Part shown: positions 36,620-46,996 of the stretch, piece by piece
Numbering within the stretch: the stretch's first letter is position 1
How the letters are laid out: every line of letters begins with the position of its first letter
NCBI GenBank assembly: GCA_030704615.1
Contig: CM060731.1
Location: 5,642,001-5,706,000 of the forward strand
DNA: 64,000 nt
Origin: Takakia lepidozioides
Taxonomy: Eukaryota > Streptophyta > Takakiopsida > Takakiales > Takakiaceae
Reading direction: 5' to 3'
The notes under the pieces: model-generated
Databases searched by the model: none
Seen by the model: only the letters and a program-made list of their open reading frames with translations
Told to the model about the DNA's origin: nothing
Position numbers and translations under genes: made by a program

Positions 36620-37957
36620 ATGGGATTTATGTGTGGGGCAGCACTACCACTAGTGCAAGTGGAGTCTGCTGCAGCCGTCACTCGAGGAGCAGCACGAGTT
36701 CCTAAGCCACGAGGTGCAGAGGTGGAATTGGATCCACAGCGTGGGGAGGCAAGCCGTCAAGCGAGGCTTCCTCAGTCATTCACATTGGCGGAGACAGTGT
36801 CGACGCCATCCATGGCACCTAGTTCTCGCCCGACTATTACCGAGGTGGAGGTTACTATGCCATTGGGGAGAGCTACACGTGCAACACTGACACCTGCTAC
36901 CAAGGCTAGTGCAGCCTCTGTGTTGTTGGGGGCAGCCACCTCTGTGTGTCAAGCCCCACTATTCTCGGCAACCATGATTGTGATGCCGGGGGTAAGACCA
37001 GCTGCAGTGTTCAGACTAGCAGCCACACTCTGTGAGAGTGGGGAGGTCACTTCATCTTCTGCGGTGTTAGCGGAAGGTGTAGTGGCAGAGGGATCCTCGG
37101 ATTTGAGGGTCAAGATTGCCACGGCTGCGCCATGGCAAGCTGCAGCTGCCAGGTTGACGGAGCTGCCAGCTAGGCCAGCCTTTGAGCGCGCCATGGTGAC
37201 ACCTGGAGTTGTCTTGTTAGACAACCAGGATAACATTTTCACTTTGAGTGGACCGGCAGGCAAGAAGTACCGGCCACTGCGGGTCTTGTTGGACTCAGGA
37301 GCTCAGCCACTGATGTTGGGCAGAGCTGCTATTGCAGGTTTGGGCCTCATGGAGGCGGATATGGAGCCTTGTCCTTTCCAGATACAGACATCTCTGGGAG
37401 GATCAGAGCAGGCTCGGGGCATGATACGGCGTGAGTTGGCCATTGGACTACAGCCGGATCACCCTACAGATGGCTCAACGATGCAAGCCAAGGCCATTGT
37501 GACAGACGCGGTCTCGTACGATGTCCTGGTTGGTGGGGCAGTGTTGTACCCCATGGGCTTCACCCTGGATTTTTGGGAGGAGTCAGCTTCCTATAGGCCT
37601 GGATGGCAGTCTGGGGAGGGTTGTCGTGTACAGCTCCCTGTGACATTCATTGGGGGTATTGCGGCTGCCCAACGGGGCAAGATGCCAACACTAGCCACCT
37701 TTATAGCTGCAGTTAGCTGGCCTGGAGAGTTGCTGGAAGACAATGCCCATGCAGAAGATGTGCCACCTCCAGCAGAGCAGGATGACATGCATGGTACGGC
37801 GGAGTTGTCTGCCATGGTTGCTCACACTCCATTGTGGGGTACAAGCAAGGATTTGCAGCAGGCTGCTGATAGACAGGTGCAACAAGCCTGGGTAGAGGCC
37901 TTTGTACCGTCAGGAGAGGAGGAGAGTGCGGTGATTGCACTAGGACCACCTCAGTGA
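36620..37957 (+). CDS. Retropepsin-like aspartic protease part of the polyprotein
   Basis: A 445-codon open frame. The N-terminal ~200 residues are Ala/Thr/Ser-rich linker (LGRATRATLTPATKASAA, RLTELPARPAFER). The retropepsin follows: LRVLLDSGAQPLMLGRAAIA with active-site Asp at residue ~225 (DSGA), then SYDVLVGGAVLYPMGF, which resembles the flap and the ILG.D region. Ends at TGA 37955-37957. The frame is the same as the methyltransferase that follows, and replacing the stop by any sense codon would join them, so the two were probably one polyprotein. The linker is duplicated at 18.2-18.7 kb on the other strand. Confidence 0.75.
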   Translation: MGFMCGAALPLVQVESAAAVTRGAARVPKPRGAEVELDPQRGEASRQARLPQSFTLAETVSTPSMAPSSRPTITEVEVTMPLGRATRATLTPATKASAASVLLGAATSVCQAPLFSATMIVMPGVRPAAVFRLAATLCESGEVTSSSAVLAEGVVAEGSSDLRVKIATAAPWQAAAARLTELPARPAFERAMVTPGVVLLDNQDNIFTLSGPAGKKYRPLRVLLDSGAQPLMLGRAAIAGLGLMEADMEPCPFQIQTSLGGSEQARGMIRRELAIGLQPDHPTDGSTMQAKAIVTDAVSYDVLVGGAVLYPMGFTLDFWEESASYRPGWQSGEGCRVQLPVTFIGGIAAAQRGKMPTLATFIAAVSWPGELLEDNAHAEDVPPPAEQDDMHGTAELSAMVAHTPLWGTSKDLQQAADRQVQQAWVEAFVPSGEEESAVIALGPPQ

Positions 37958-37963
37958 TCGCCA

Positions 37964-39044
37964 TTGGACACCACACCTCTTGTGTGGAAGTGCCCGGATG
38001 AAGACATATGCCTTCTGGACTTGTTTGGCGGGATCAGCACTCGATTGGTTGCAGTGTTGCAAGCAGGTGTGCGAGTTCGACGTTACCTATATATGGAGAG
38101 GGATGAGATTGCACGACGCGTCTCACTACGCCATGTTGCTCAGTTGGTACAACAGTACCCTGATTTGTTGCGAGTGGCTGCAGTTCGTGGATACCAACAA
38201 GCCTTGCCAGCAGACATTTCGTTGCTGGGGGCGCAGGATTTGGAGCAGGTTGGCTCCATTGATCTGGTAGTGGCAGGTTGGCCTTGCCAAGGGCATTCAT
38301 CAGCCGGGCATGGCAATGGATTGCGAGACTCGAGGACGGGTCTGTTTTGGGAGATGGTGCGGGTTTTGCGCCACTCGCAGCTTCATCAAGCTGTATCTCC
38401 AGCATACATCTTGGAGAATGTGCCACTGATGGGTGATTCTCGGGCCAGGGTGATGGCCAGTGTGCATCGAGTCCGGTCGTGGCTTGGGTCAGCAGTGTTG
38501 CTGGATGCAGCTGCAGTGGGGTCACGGGCCACCCGCACTGCTGAAGCGTGCATTTGATGGGGTGCAGCGGCCAACACACCTCATACTGGATAGCATTTTG
38601 GACACAAGGAGGCAGTCTCAACGTGTGAGACACGATGACCGTTCATCTTTGGCAGTGGTCAATAGGGTGGGTCAACCACGAGCAACATTACCTACACAAC
38701 TCAGCTTCCCAGGATCCCATGCTTTTCGAGATGGTGGACCTGGCCTCTTGTGGGATAGCCAGTTGCAGCAGTTAGTGGAGCCCAATGCTGATGAGCGTGA
38801 GCGGGCGATGGGTTTTACCACTGGTACCACGGCGGTGCCATCTTTTTTTGAGGCATCGCGTCGTCAGGTGTTGGGGCAAGCAATGGATCTCAATTGCTTG
38901 ACCTGGATTATCAGCTTGGCTATGGCTGAGCAGCGCAAAGTACGGAGTACACTTCCCTTGATGGTCTCCCTACCTACCGAGATGGTACAGGCAGCAAGTA
39001 GGGGCGAACAAGTGAGGACCACGAGGTGCAGGCCGCATCCATGA
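37964..39044 (+). pseudogene. C5-cytosine DNA methyltransferase domain within the retroelement
   Basis: Counting from 37964: motif I LLDLFGGIST (17-26), acidic SAM-ribose position YMERDEIARR (43-52), motif IV VVAGWPCQGHSSAGHGNG (102-119) with catalytic Cys ~108 in PCQ, motif VI ILENV (149-153), motif VIII-like GSRATR (186-191). A frameshift at ~38520 moves the rest to another frame: HLILDSILDTRRQ, LSFPGSHAFRDGGPGLLWD, motif IX-like NADERERAMGF, and motif X-like RRQVLGQAMDLNCLTWI, ending at 39044. All conserved blocks are in canonical order; the target-recognition part lies between VIII and IX. It would transfer methyl groups to DNA cytosines. It lacks any chromatin-reader domain. Active-site residues look intact, but the copy is frameshifted. 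Confidence 0.85.
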
Positions 39045-39464
39045 CACACGTGGGAGGTGCTCGAGGTTCAAAAGGAGTTGGCAGCCAAGGCGGCGGTGAT
39101 TGATGGATCAGGTTGGGGATTTTTCTCGGGTTGAGGAGGTCCTTAAGGATGGGATCATGGGGCAGGGTGAGACATTGTCACTGATAGAGGAGGCAGTGGT
39201 CACTGCTCAAGAGGTTGCAGCATAGCAACCACGGGACGCGTCTTCTATCTCTAAGCCTGCTGGACTCAAGGTTGCAGTCACGGAGGACAACTGGGAGCCT
39301 GATGTTGGACCTATAGTCACCAGAGGAGAAAGACGACTGTTAGAGGGCTGCTTGGGACTTAGATGCTTTTATGGGTTCTGTGGGGTACCCTTAATTTTTG
39401 CGCAGACTGAGACCAACAAGAGCCTTAGGGGTGACAGCAGCGGGCTTTAGGGGGGGGGTTACAC

Positions 39465-39717
39465 AGCCCGACACAGCCGACACAGCCCAACACAGCCCGA
39501 CACAGCCCGTCACAGCCAATCACAGCCGACACAGCTTGACACAGCTTTGCACAGCCGACACAGTCCGTCACAGCCAATCATAGCCGACACAGCCTGACAC
39601 AGCTTCGCACAGCCGCCACAGCCAACAAAGCTTGACACAGCTAGTCACAGCCCGTCACAGCCAACACAACCAACACAGCCAGTCACAGCTCGGCACAGCT
39701 TGTCACAGCCTGTCACA
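39465..39717. repeat. CACAGCC minisatellite
   Basis: About 25 tandem copies of a 9-11 bp unit (CACAGCCGA, CACAGCCCGT, CACAGCTTGA). It begins directly after the point where the methyltransferase retroelement loses coding similarity. Confidence 0.95.
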
Positions 39718-40258
39718 GTACATGGGGAACAGTTATCAATGGCAGGGAACGACTGTGAGGGAACGACATCTGCAGAAAGAACGTCATCTGCAGAAGGAAC
39801 GTGATACTTCGGGGATAACGGTTAATTAGTTAGGTGGTTAGAATAGCTTGCGGGCAGATAAGGGGAGGGGAAACGGAAAGAAGATGACTTCACGGGGAGC
39901 ACTTCTTGGTCATGGAGGAGAGGAGATCAGGCGGAGAGCAAGAACGAGAGCACGGAGAAGGAGGAGAGATGTACAGTAGATGTTTGTTTCATGCAGAGCT
40001 GTAGTGATACTGTAAGGCAGATTAGAGTCACTTTGACATTGGCCTAGTACCTGATAAATCGTAATCTGATACTTATTCGATACAAACACACTGTGTAGAG
40101 AGACATGAGTGAAGTTGTGAAATGAATGCATGATTAATTGGAATTAAGTAGATACTGAAGCAATCTGATGCTTCAGTATCAGATAAGGTGAATTGATAAC
40201 ATGAAGGCAAGAAGGAATACAATTGGGAAGCACAACCATGATTCACTAGCTGTAGGTC
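39718..40258. other. Non-coding interval between the two retroelements
   Basis: Contains GAACGACATCTGCAGAAAGA with two related short repeats at ~39760-39800, then purine-rich sequence. It may include the 5' LTR of the following Ty3 element or the remains of the 3' LTR of the previous one. I could not find paired LTRs or a primer-binding site. Confidence 0.35.
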
Positions 40259-40954
40259 ATGACTGATTGTACTGAGCGGGCTGAGTGCTTAGAAATATCC
40301 AACTCTTCTATCTTGGAGTTTCCACCTCGGATAGCGAAGGGATGGGTGAGTAAAAGCCGCTCGACATTTGGCGACCATACTGGGGAGCTAAGTCATGAAC
40401 AGCCAGATGTGACAGGCATCTGGTGGGATCATGGTGGTTGGAGAATTAAAGAATTTGATGTGAATCAAATCCCCTGTGAAACTGAGAAGGAAAGATTGTC
40501 CAAACGATTCTTTCAGAGGTTCTTGGAATTGCCAGTCGGTTGTAAAGAAAACATTCTTAAGAGAGTGCATGATGCTGACCCTGAGTGGGGTCTGGAGAAA
40601 GGAGTGATAAAGATTTATCAGGTGGCCTGTAGAGGAAGAGCGCGTTGGTTACCAACACTGGTTTATGTGATAGCATTGCTATCCATTAAGCGAGTAGAGT
40701 TTGAAGGCTAGGAGGAAAGGAAGGTGAATATTTATACTCATATGCATGAAGAGCTTGTACTGGTAAAGAATTGGATTCCAAAGGATATTCTGTGGATCAA
40801 ACTCACACCAAGAACAGCTTTCCAGACTTGTTTGCCATATGGTTATATGGTAACGGAGACTTCTAGTATAGCCAAGGGTGCATTGAAGCTTGAAAGAAAC
40901 CCAGGCATATACGAGAGATATTACAGAAGAGAGTTTTGGTTATTGCCACATTAA
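40259..40954 (+). pseudogene. Leader ORF upstream of Ty3 gag, unknown function
   Basis: ATG at 40259, then RIAKGWVSKSRSTFGDH and WWDHGGWRIKEFDVNQIP, an in-frame TAG at ~40709, then ELVLVKNWIPKDILWIKLTP and LERNPGIYERYYRREFWLLP, ending at 40954. It shares gag's frame. No domain recognised. It is comparable in position, but not visibly in sequence, to the leader ORF at 33.8 kb. Confidence 0.45.
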
Positions 40955-40975
40955 AAGAAATGAAAGACATGGGAC

Positions 40976-43386
40976 ATGAGTGATGAAAGAGAAGCTAGAC
41001 TCCAGAGATACTCAGCAAAAAGAGAAAGTTATCTGAAAGTTAATTATCCATATCTTTGGGAGAGAGGAATAGACATAGGGGAATCATCTGGACCTCTCAC
41101 ACCATTAAGATCAGGGAGTACATCACCCATACCGGAAGAACTAGAGTTGGATGCCACTCCTTCTTTTTCTTTGCAAGAAAGATTAAGGGAATTGGTACGG
41201 GAAGAAGATCAACCACGAGTTGAAAGATCTGAGGTACATCCCTGGATAAAAGATTTGACAGAAATCTTTGATAAGAGTTGGCATGGAACACCAAAAGCAG
41301 GAACTCCAGTTTCTGAGACGGAAGATGAAGAAGGAGGAGAGGATGTGGCAGAACCAACGGAGAGTTCAGACTCTCCAACACCATTACAGTTGAGTTACAT
41401 GAGTGAAGAAGAAACCCAAGGGCAGAACTTGGAGGATGAAAACAGAGAGAAGAAATTGGAAGAGGAAGAGTATGAAGAAGTAGACCCAACAGCTGAGGTT
41501 GAGACTACAACCAGGACATCCCAACCCGTTGGACCTGGATCAAGTGGAGCACTTGGATCACAGGCCAACGAAGGTGTCGGCTCAGGGGGATCAGGCGGGC
41601 AGCCTGGATCTGGCTCTTGGGGGACAGGGAGTTTGGGAAGTAGTGCAACTGGAGCTGGGAATACTGTGAATATCGTGGGGCCAGTAGCAGGGAGTGCTCA
41701 GGGGCCACCACTTGGTGGAAGATCCACCACAACTACAACAGGTCCTCAAGGACCAGCACCAGCAAGGGGGCCAACATCTGTCCATGGGCAGAGGGTAGGG
41801 CCACAGATGGCGTTACAACCAACACGGACAAAACCACCTTTTCCAATATATTCAGGAAAACGGGATCCCGATGTACACATTAGCCAATTTGAGCACATGT
41901 GTATAGTGAACAATGAGAATGGCGATGATGCCAAGATGAGACCGTTTCCTTGTTCACTTATCAAGAAAGCAAGTGAATGGTATGCAAGATTCCCTGATAA
42001 TCATTTCCTAACCTGGAATGGCTTGAATACAACATTCCGAAATAGGTTTAGGACAAGTAAAACTGGGATGAATTGTATGGAAGTTTACAACAGTTAAAGC
42101 AAAAGAAGCATGAAACTGTTGAGGAGTATATGGAAAAAATGGAATTGATGATGAAAAAGCTGGCTGCTGTACCAGCACCAGGTTTATAGAAGACTTGGTT
42201 TGTGAGTGGACTAAGACCAGAGTTGCAAAAGAAAGTGGATATGTTACCCCATAATACAGTGGAGGAGGCATTTGAAACTGCGAACAGAATTGAGCAATTG
42301 AGAATGCTCAGGAGAGAGAAAAGGGATGATGAGGACTTTGAGGATGAGTCAGATGAGGAAGAAGAGCAAGAGCTGAAAAGGAAGAGTAAGAGAAAGGAGA
42401 AGTTGAAGAGGGATAACTATGAGAAAAGATTAGAAGAAATCTTGAAGAAGTATGCAACAGAGGCTGCAACACATTGGAGGAAGGGTGTTTGGTGTGCAAA
42501 GTGCCAGAATGAAGGCCATACCACCACTGAATGCCACATGAAGGAGAAACACTGTACTATCTATAAAATGGATAACCATTCTACTGAGAATTGTTACTAC
42601 AACAGAAGGACAGCAGCTAGAGAACCTAGGCAAGTAAGGGTGCATCAAGTGCAGCCCCAGCCAAGAAGAAACAGTGATAAGGACCACTATGGTAGGCCTG
42701 GTGGTTATAACAATGGCACGGAAGGGAGAGGTAATCCAAGAGGGAATTACCAAGGAAATTCCAGAGGCAACTATCAGGGTAATCCAAGGGGGAATTCCCA
42801 GCTAGGGAATCGGGATTACAGAAATAATCCTAGAGCAGACCAAGGGCGAGGACCTAATGGTGAAGAAATGTGTTACTATTGTAATCAGCCAGGACATCGC
42901 AAGGCAGCCTGTCCATTCTGGATCAGACACCAGAATGAGATGAGAGCTCCTGTGAATGAAGGGCCAGGGGTGGCTGCTCACATGGTTAGGCCATGTGTTG
43001 TACCAGAAGTAAGTACAATGATAGTAACGAGAAGCAAAGCCAAACTAATACCTCCAGTAGTTGAGGAAGATGATGATAATGAAGGTGGCAGTGATGTGCC
43101 TGAAGATGATGAGGCTTGGAGAGATGAGAAAGAACTGCACAAAGAAGTGGCAGACACCATAAGGGAAATGCAGAAGAATACTGATATTCCTATGGCAGAT
43201 TCCTCTGATTCTGATGGAGAAGAAGAAGTGAGTGAGAATGAAAGGAAGAAAAAAGCTGCAGACATGCAGAGTAATGAAGGGACTTTGGCTGAAGTAATAT
43301 GCCAGACCAAAGCAGAGATTACCATTGGACAGCTATTGGCCGTGGCACCTTATTGTAGACACAGGCTGTATCAAGCAATCAATTGA
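40976..43386 (+). pseudogene. Ty3/gypsy Gag with CCHC zinc knuckles
   Basis: ATG at 40976 (MSDEREARLQRY). An acidic then Gly/Ser-rich region is followed by the gag core FPIYSGKRDPDVHISQFEHM and LIKKASEWYARFPDN. A frameshift at ~42070 moves to the pol frame: LYGSLQQLKQKKHETVEEYM, TAG at 42187-42189, FVSGLRPELQKKV, a highly charged segment, then knuckles CAKCQNEGHTTTEC (intact), CTIYKMDNHSTENC (second Cys replaced by Tyr) and CYYCNQPGHRKAAC (intact), with NPRGNYQGN-type repeats between. Ends at TGA ~43384. Confidence 0.85.
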
Positions 43387-43395
43387 ATTGCCCAT

Positions 43396-43944
43396 GTGAC
43401 AGGAAACACAGACCTGAACAGCAAGGTGACCTGTTATAATGTGAAGCCGGAAGGGCGAGAAACAGTCACGGACTTTGATGATTCTATGCCAGTAATCCAA
43501 TTGAGAATTGGAAGCACAGAACTATTTGATGTACTGATAGATGGAGGCTCTGGAGTGAATATCATGACAGACCAATTAAGAAAGAAGCTTGGTCTAAGTA
43601 ACATGAAACCAGCCCCATTTACAGTAACAATGGCAGATCAAAGAAGTGTACAGCCATTGGGATTGATAAGAGGAGTTAAGATACAGATACAAAAGATGAT
43701 CTTTATGATCACAGTAACTGTGTTGAAAATGGATGAAGTCATGGAGGCTTACTCCTTATTATTGGGACGTCCGTGGCTAAAACAGGCCAGGGTATTCCAT
43801 GACTGGAATTCTCAGTTACTAACTGTGCATAATGGGATGCACAAGATACAAATTACCACTAAGAAATCTAGTAGATTACCTGCTACGAGAAGACCTCGAG
43901 GGGTCAGGGAGTATGACAGGAGGGGAGGACTGGATGAGGAGTAG
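43396..43944 (+). pseudogene. Ty3/gypsy aspartic protease
   Basis: IQLRIGSTELFDVLIDGGSG carries the active-site Asp in DGGS, followed by VNIMTDQLRKKLGLSN and the C-terminal YSLLLGRPWLKQA (ILGRPWL motif). Same frame as the flanking domains. Closed by TAG at 43942-43944, after which the frame continues EATLFATHPEWEQ. The stop can be explained as CAG to TAG. Confidence 0.85.
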
Positions 43945-43992
43945 GAAGCTACCCTGTTCGCTACACACCCAGAGTGGGAGCAGGTTGCAGAG

Positions 43993-45180
43993 ATGCAGCT
44001 GGAAGGCCTAAGTTGTTTAAAAGGTATCCGCTGTGGTGTAGTGACAGCAACACCAATTGAAGGAGAAATAAGCAGTTACCCACCACATTTTTATGAAGAA
44101 AGAGAAGGAGAAATGGAAATCCTAGAAGAACCAGCCACTGTGAGTTTACAGGATGAAGTGGTGACTGGTTGGACAATCACAGCTGATGAGCAGGTGAGAG
44201 AAGTGAATGTGGGAACTGAAGAGGAACCGAGGATGGTGAAGGTAGGGGCTGATTTGGAGCCAGAATTCTTTGAGGAAGCTAAGAGTTTGTTCATCAAATA
44301 CAGAGATGTATTTGCTTGGAGCTACGAGGATCTAAAAGGGATACCACCTGAGATCTGTCAGCATAAGATTGAATTGGAACCAGGGTCAGTACCAATCAAA
44401 CAGACAAGGTACAGAATGAATCCCAACTATGCACAGAAGGTTGGAGAAGAGATCAAGAAGTTGGCTGAGGCTAAGTTTATATACCCGATAGAGTATACAA
44501 CTTGGTTGTCACCCATTGTGATAGTTCCCAAGAAGAATGGTAAACTGAGAGTTTGTGTGAACTATAAGAAGTTGAATGCTTGCACGAAGAAAGATCCTTT
44601 CCTTTTCCCATTCACAGAAGCGGTATTGGACACTGTGGCAGGCCATGAGATGTACTCATTCATGGATGGCTTCAGTGGTTATAATCAAGTGCAAGTGGCA
44701 GAAGAAGACCAGGGAAAGACGGCTTTCATCACAGACTGGGGTGCTTATGCATACAAAGTCATGCCTTTTGGACTTTGTAATGCACCAGCAACATTTCAGA
44801 GAGTGATAAGTGAATCTTTTCATGAGTATCTGGATGATTTCATGCAGGTGTTCTTGGATAATTTCAGTGTGTACAGCTCTAAGAATGAGCACTTGCATAA
44901 ATTGGAGTTATGTTTGGCCAGATGCAGGATGAGAGGTTTGGGCCTGAATCCAGAGAAGTGTACTTTCTGTGTGAACTCAGGGGTGCTTCTGGGACACATT
45001 GTGTGTAAGAGGGGACTTCTTGTGGATCCCAGGAAGACAGAGGCTATTAAAGCCTCTCCACCACCAGTAACTGTTAAAAGTCTAAGGAGATTCCTTGGAC
45101 AAACCAGTTATTAAAGAAGATTTGTCAAAAGGTATGCACAGATAGCAGCACCATTCAGCAAGCTTCTGTAGAAAGATGCA
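43993..45180 (+). pseudogene. Ty3/gypsy reverse transcriptase
   Basis: RT palm motifs: LSPIVIVPKKNGKLRVCVNY, KLNACTKKDPFLFPF, MYSFMDGFSGYNQVQVAEED, KTAFITDWGAYAYKVMPFGL, CNAPATFQRVI, and the catalytic box as VFLDNFSVYS, where YxDD-type elements of this clade have F/Y-x-D-D; the second Asp is Asn here. Then LNPEKCTFCVNSGVLLGHIV. Interrupted by TAA at 45112-45114 (after GQTSY) and TAG at ~45169. The Asn and the stops make this copy catalytically dead. Confidence 0.92.
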
Positions 45181-45894
45181 GTGTTTGCATGGACAGCTGA
45201 ATGTCAACAGGCTTTTGAGGAACTTACATTGTCAGTAACAACTACACCGGTGCTGATTGACCCTCACTGGCATGTAGTATTCCATGTTCATTGTGATGCC
45301 TCAGGAGAAGCGTTGGGAGCGGTATTAGCCCAAAATGTTACAGGAAATATAGATTCACCTATGTACTATGCTAGCAGGTTGATGAACAGTGCTGAAAGGA
45401 ACTATAGCACAACTGAAAGAGAAGCACTGGCAATGATTTATGCAGTCAAGAAATTCAGATATTACCTATTGGGAAGAAAGTTTATGTTTTATGTGGATCA
45501 CCAAGCTCTGATATATCTGGTGAACAAACCTTTGATAAGTGGTAGGATAGCGAGGTGGTTAATAATCTTGCACGAGTTTGAGTTCGAAGTTGTTTACAAG
45601 CCTGGCCTTTTGCATCTTGTGGCAGATCATTTGTCACGCCTAACAACAGGAGAGGCCGCCACAGGAGTAGACGACCAATTACCTGATGCGAGTTTATTTG
45701 CAATGGAGGTGCAAGGAAGTGCAGATGAATGGTTAGATTGGCAGTGGCCAATCAGATACTACCTTACTCATGGTCAGTGCCCACCTAGTTATGGTAAGGA
45801 GCAGAGGAAGAGAATCGCTATCAAGGCTTTACCCTATACTATGGTAGGGGGCAGAATGTATAAGCTAGGACCTGATGGAGTACTTAAACGATGA
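45181..45894 (+). pseudogene. Ty3/gypsy RNase H
   Basis: FAWTAECQQAFEELTLSVTT, then RNase H residues in VHCDASGEALGAVLAQ (Asp), NYSTTEREALAMIYAVKKFR (Glu) and FYVDHQALIYLV (Asp), and VADHLSRL at the end. A linker leads to the integrase. Closed by TGA 45892-45894, explainable as CGA; the integrase continues in the same frame. Confidence 0.92.
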
Positions 45895-46537
45895 TTGTAC
45901 CACCATGAAGTAAATAAAGTTTTGGAGGAAGTTCATAAAGGAGTGGCTGGAGGACATTTTGGAGAAGAGACTACCAGTAGGAAGATACTACTTGCAGGTT
46001 ACTGGTGGCCTACTTTGTTCAAGGATGTACACAAGTATTGTCAGAGTTGTGATGAATGTCAGAGGCTAGGACCTTTGCAGAGATCTGGGAAGATGATTTT
46101 GCATCCTACGATGCCTACTGAACCATTTCAGAAATGGGGACTAGATTTTGTTGGACCAATTAACCCACCGGCCAAGAATACACAGAACAAGTACATAATT
46201 ACAGCCATTGATTATACTACGAAGTGGGTGGAAGCTAAAGCTTTGAGGGACAACACAGCCAAGTCCATAGCAAGGTTCCTGTATGAGAACATACTTACAC
46301 GATTTGGCTGTCCCTTGGAATTTATCAGTGACCAGGGAAGTCACTTCATTAATGAGACCATTGAACTATTGACTAAAGAGTTCATGATTGTGCATAGGAA
46401 GAGTACAACGTATTACCCACAAGGTAATGGGCAGGCAGAGGCTACTAACAAAATACTATGTATTATCTTGGCTAAGATAGTCAATGCAAACAGAACGGAT
46501 TGGGATACAAAGCTGCTGACAGCTTTGTGGTCAGGGG
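45895..46537 (+). pseudogene. Ty3/gypsy integrase, C-terminally truncated
   Basis: Zinc-binding HHCC region (HKGVAGGHFGEETTSRKILL, YCQSCDECQR). Core D,D,E: WGLDFVGPINPP, FISDQGSHFINE and YYPQGNGQAEATNK. Similarity ends after ANRTDWDTKLLTALW at ~46535. The missing C-terminal domain and 3' LTR show truncation at this breakpoint. Confidence 0.9.
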
Positions 46538-46996
46538 GCTGCTATTTCATGAGCCATGAGCCATGAGCGGCATGAGCCATGAGCAGAGTCGTAAGTGTGG
46601 AAAAAAACATGAGCAGCACTATTTTCCGGAAATGAGTGTCCGCGGGAATAGGGTTTAGGGTGCCACGGTCATAGGGGGAGAAGGACCTCCCGATGAAGGA
46701 GGTTCGGCAATGTTATTTAGAATTATATATTGAAAGGCAATGTTTCGCGAATGGTAGGGTGGTACTGCTCTGTACAATGGGGGCCCATTTCAGCTTACCA
46801 GCCATTTGCAAAATCCACCCACACTCCCAATCCCAAACGAAATGAGCAATGACGCATTCGCGGAACGATGGACACAGAATATAATAAAAAGAGGGCACAA
46901 TGAGGTTTTTATTGATCCACATGAATTGCATTTGAAGCACGTCTACTGTGCTGATTGTGCCATCAAATCTTGAGCCCTGTGCCTACTGAATACAAG
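46538..46996. other. Interval after the Ty3 breakpoint, short CATGAGC repeats
   Basis: 46549-46612 holds about six copies of CATGAGC/CATGAGCCATGAGC. The rest shows no gene I can recognise. Confidence 0.6.

Larger units (their letters stand above)
33782..39450 (+). mobile_element. Decayed LTR-type retroelement: leader ORF, gag, protease, C5-DNA methyltransferase; RT/RNase H/integrase missing
   Basis: Order on the plus strand: unknown ORF (33782-34531), gag with two zinc knuckles (35111-36419), retropepsin (36620-37957), C5-cytosine methyltransferase (37964-39044), then a short linker (~39100-39390, NWEPDVGPIVTRGERRLLEG), after which the sequence passes into a CACAGCC minisatellite. No reverse transcriptase is present, so the copy is internally or 3' deleted. 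Cytosine methyltransferases inside LTR retrotransposons have been reported in streptophyte algae and dinoflagellates. A related fragment lies at 18.2-18.7 kb. Confidence 0.82.
40259..46537 (+). mobile_element. Ty3/gypsy retrotransposon, 3' truncated in integrase
   Basis: Leader ORF, gag with zinc knuckles, protease, reverse transcriptase, RNase H and integrase in Ty3 order. Coding similarity stops inside the integrase core (DWDTKLLTALW) at ~46535, followed by unrelated CATGAGC repeats, so the 3' part and 3' LTR are missing. From ~42.1 kb to the end the whole polyprotein is in one frame, interrupted by stops but not frameshifts. Confidence 0.9.
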
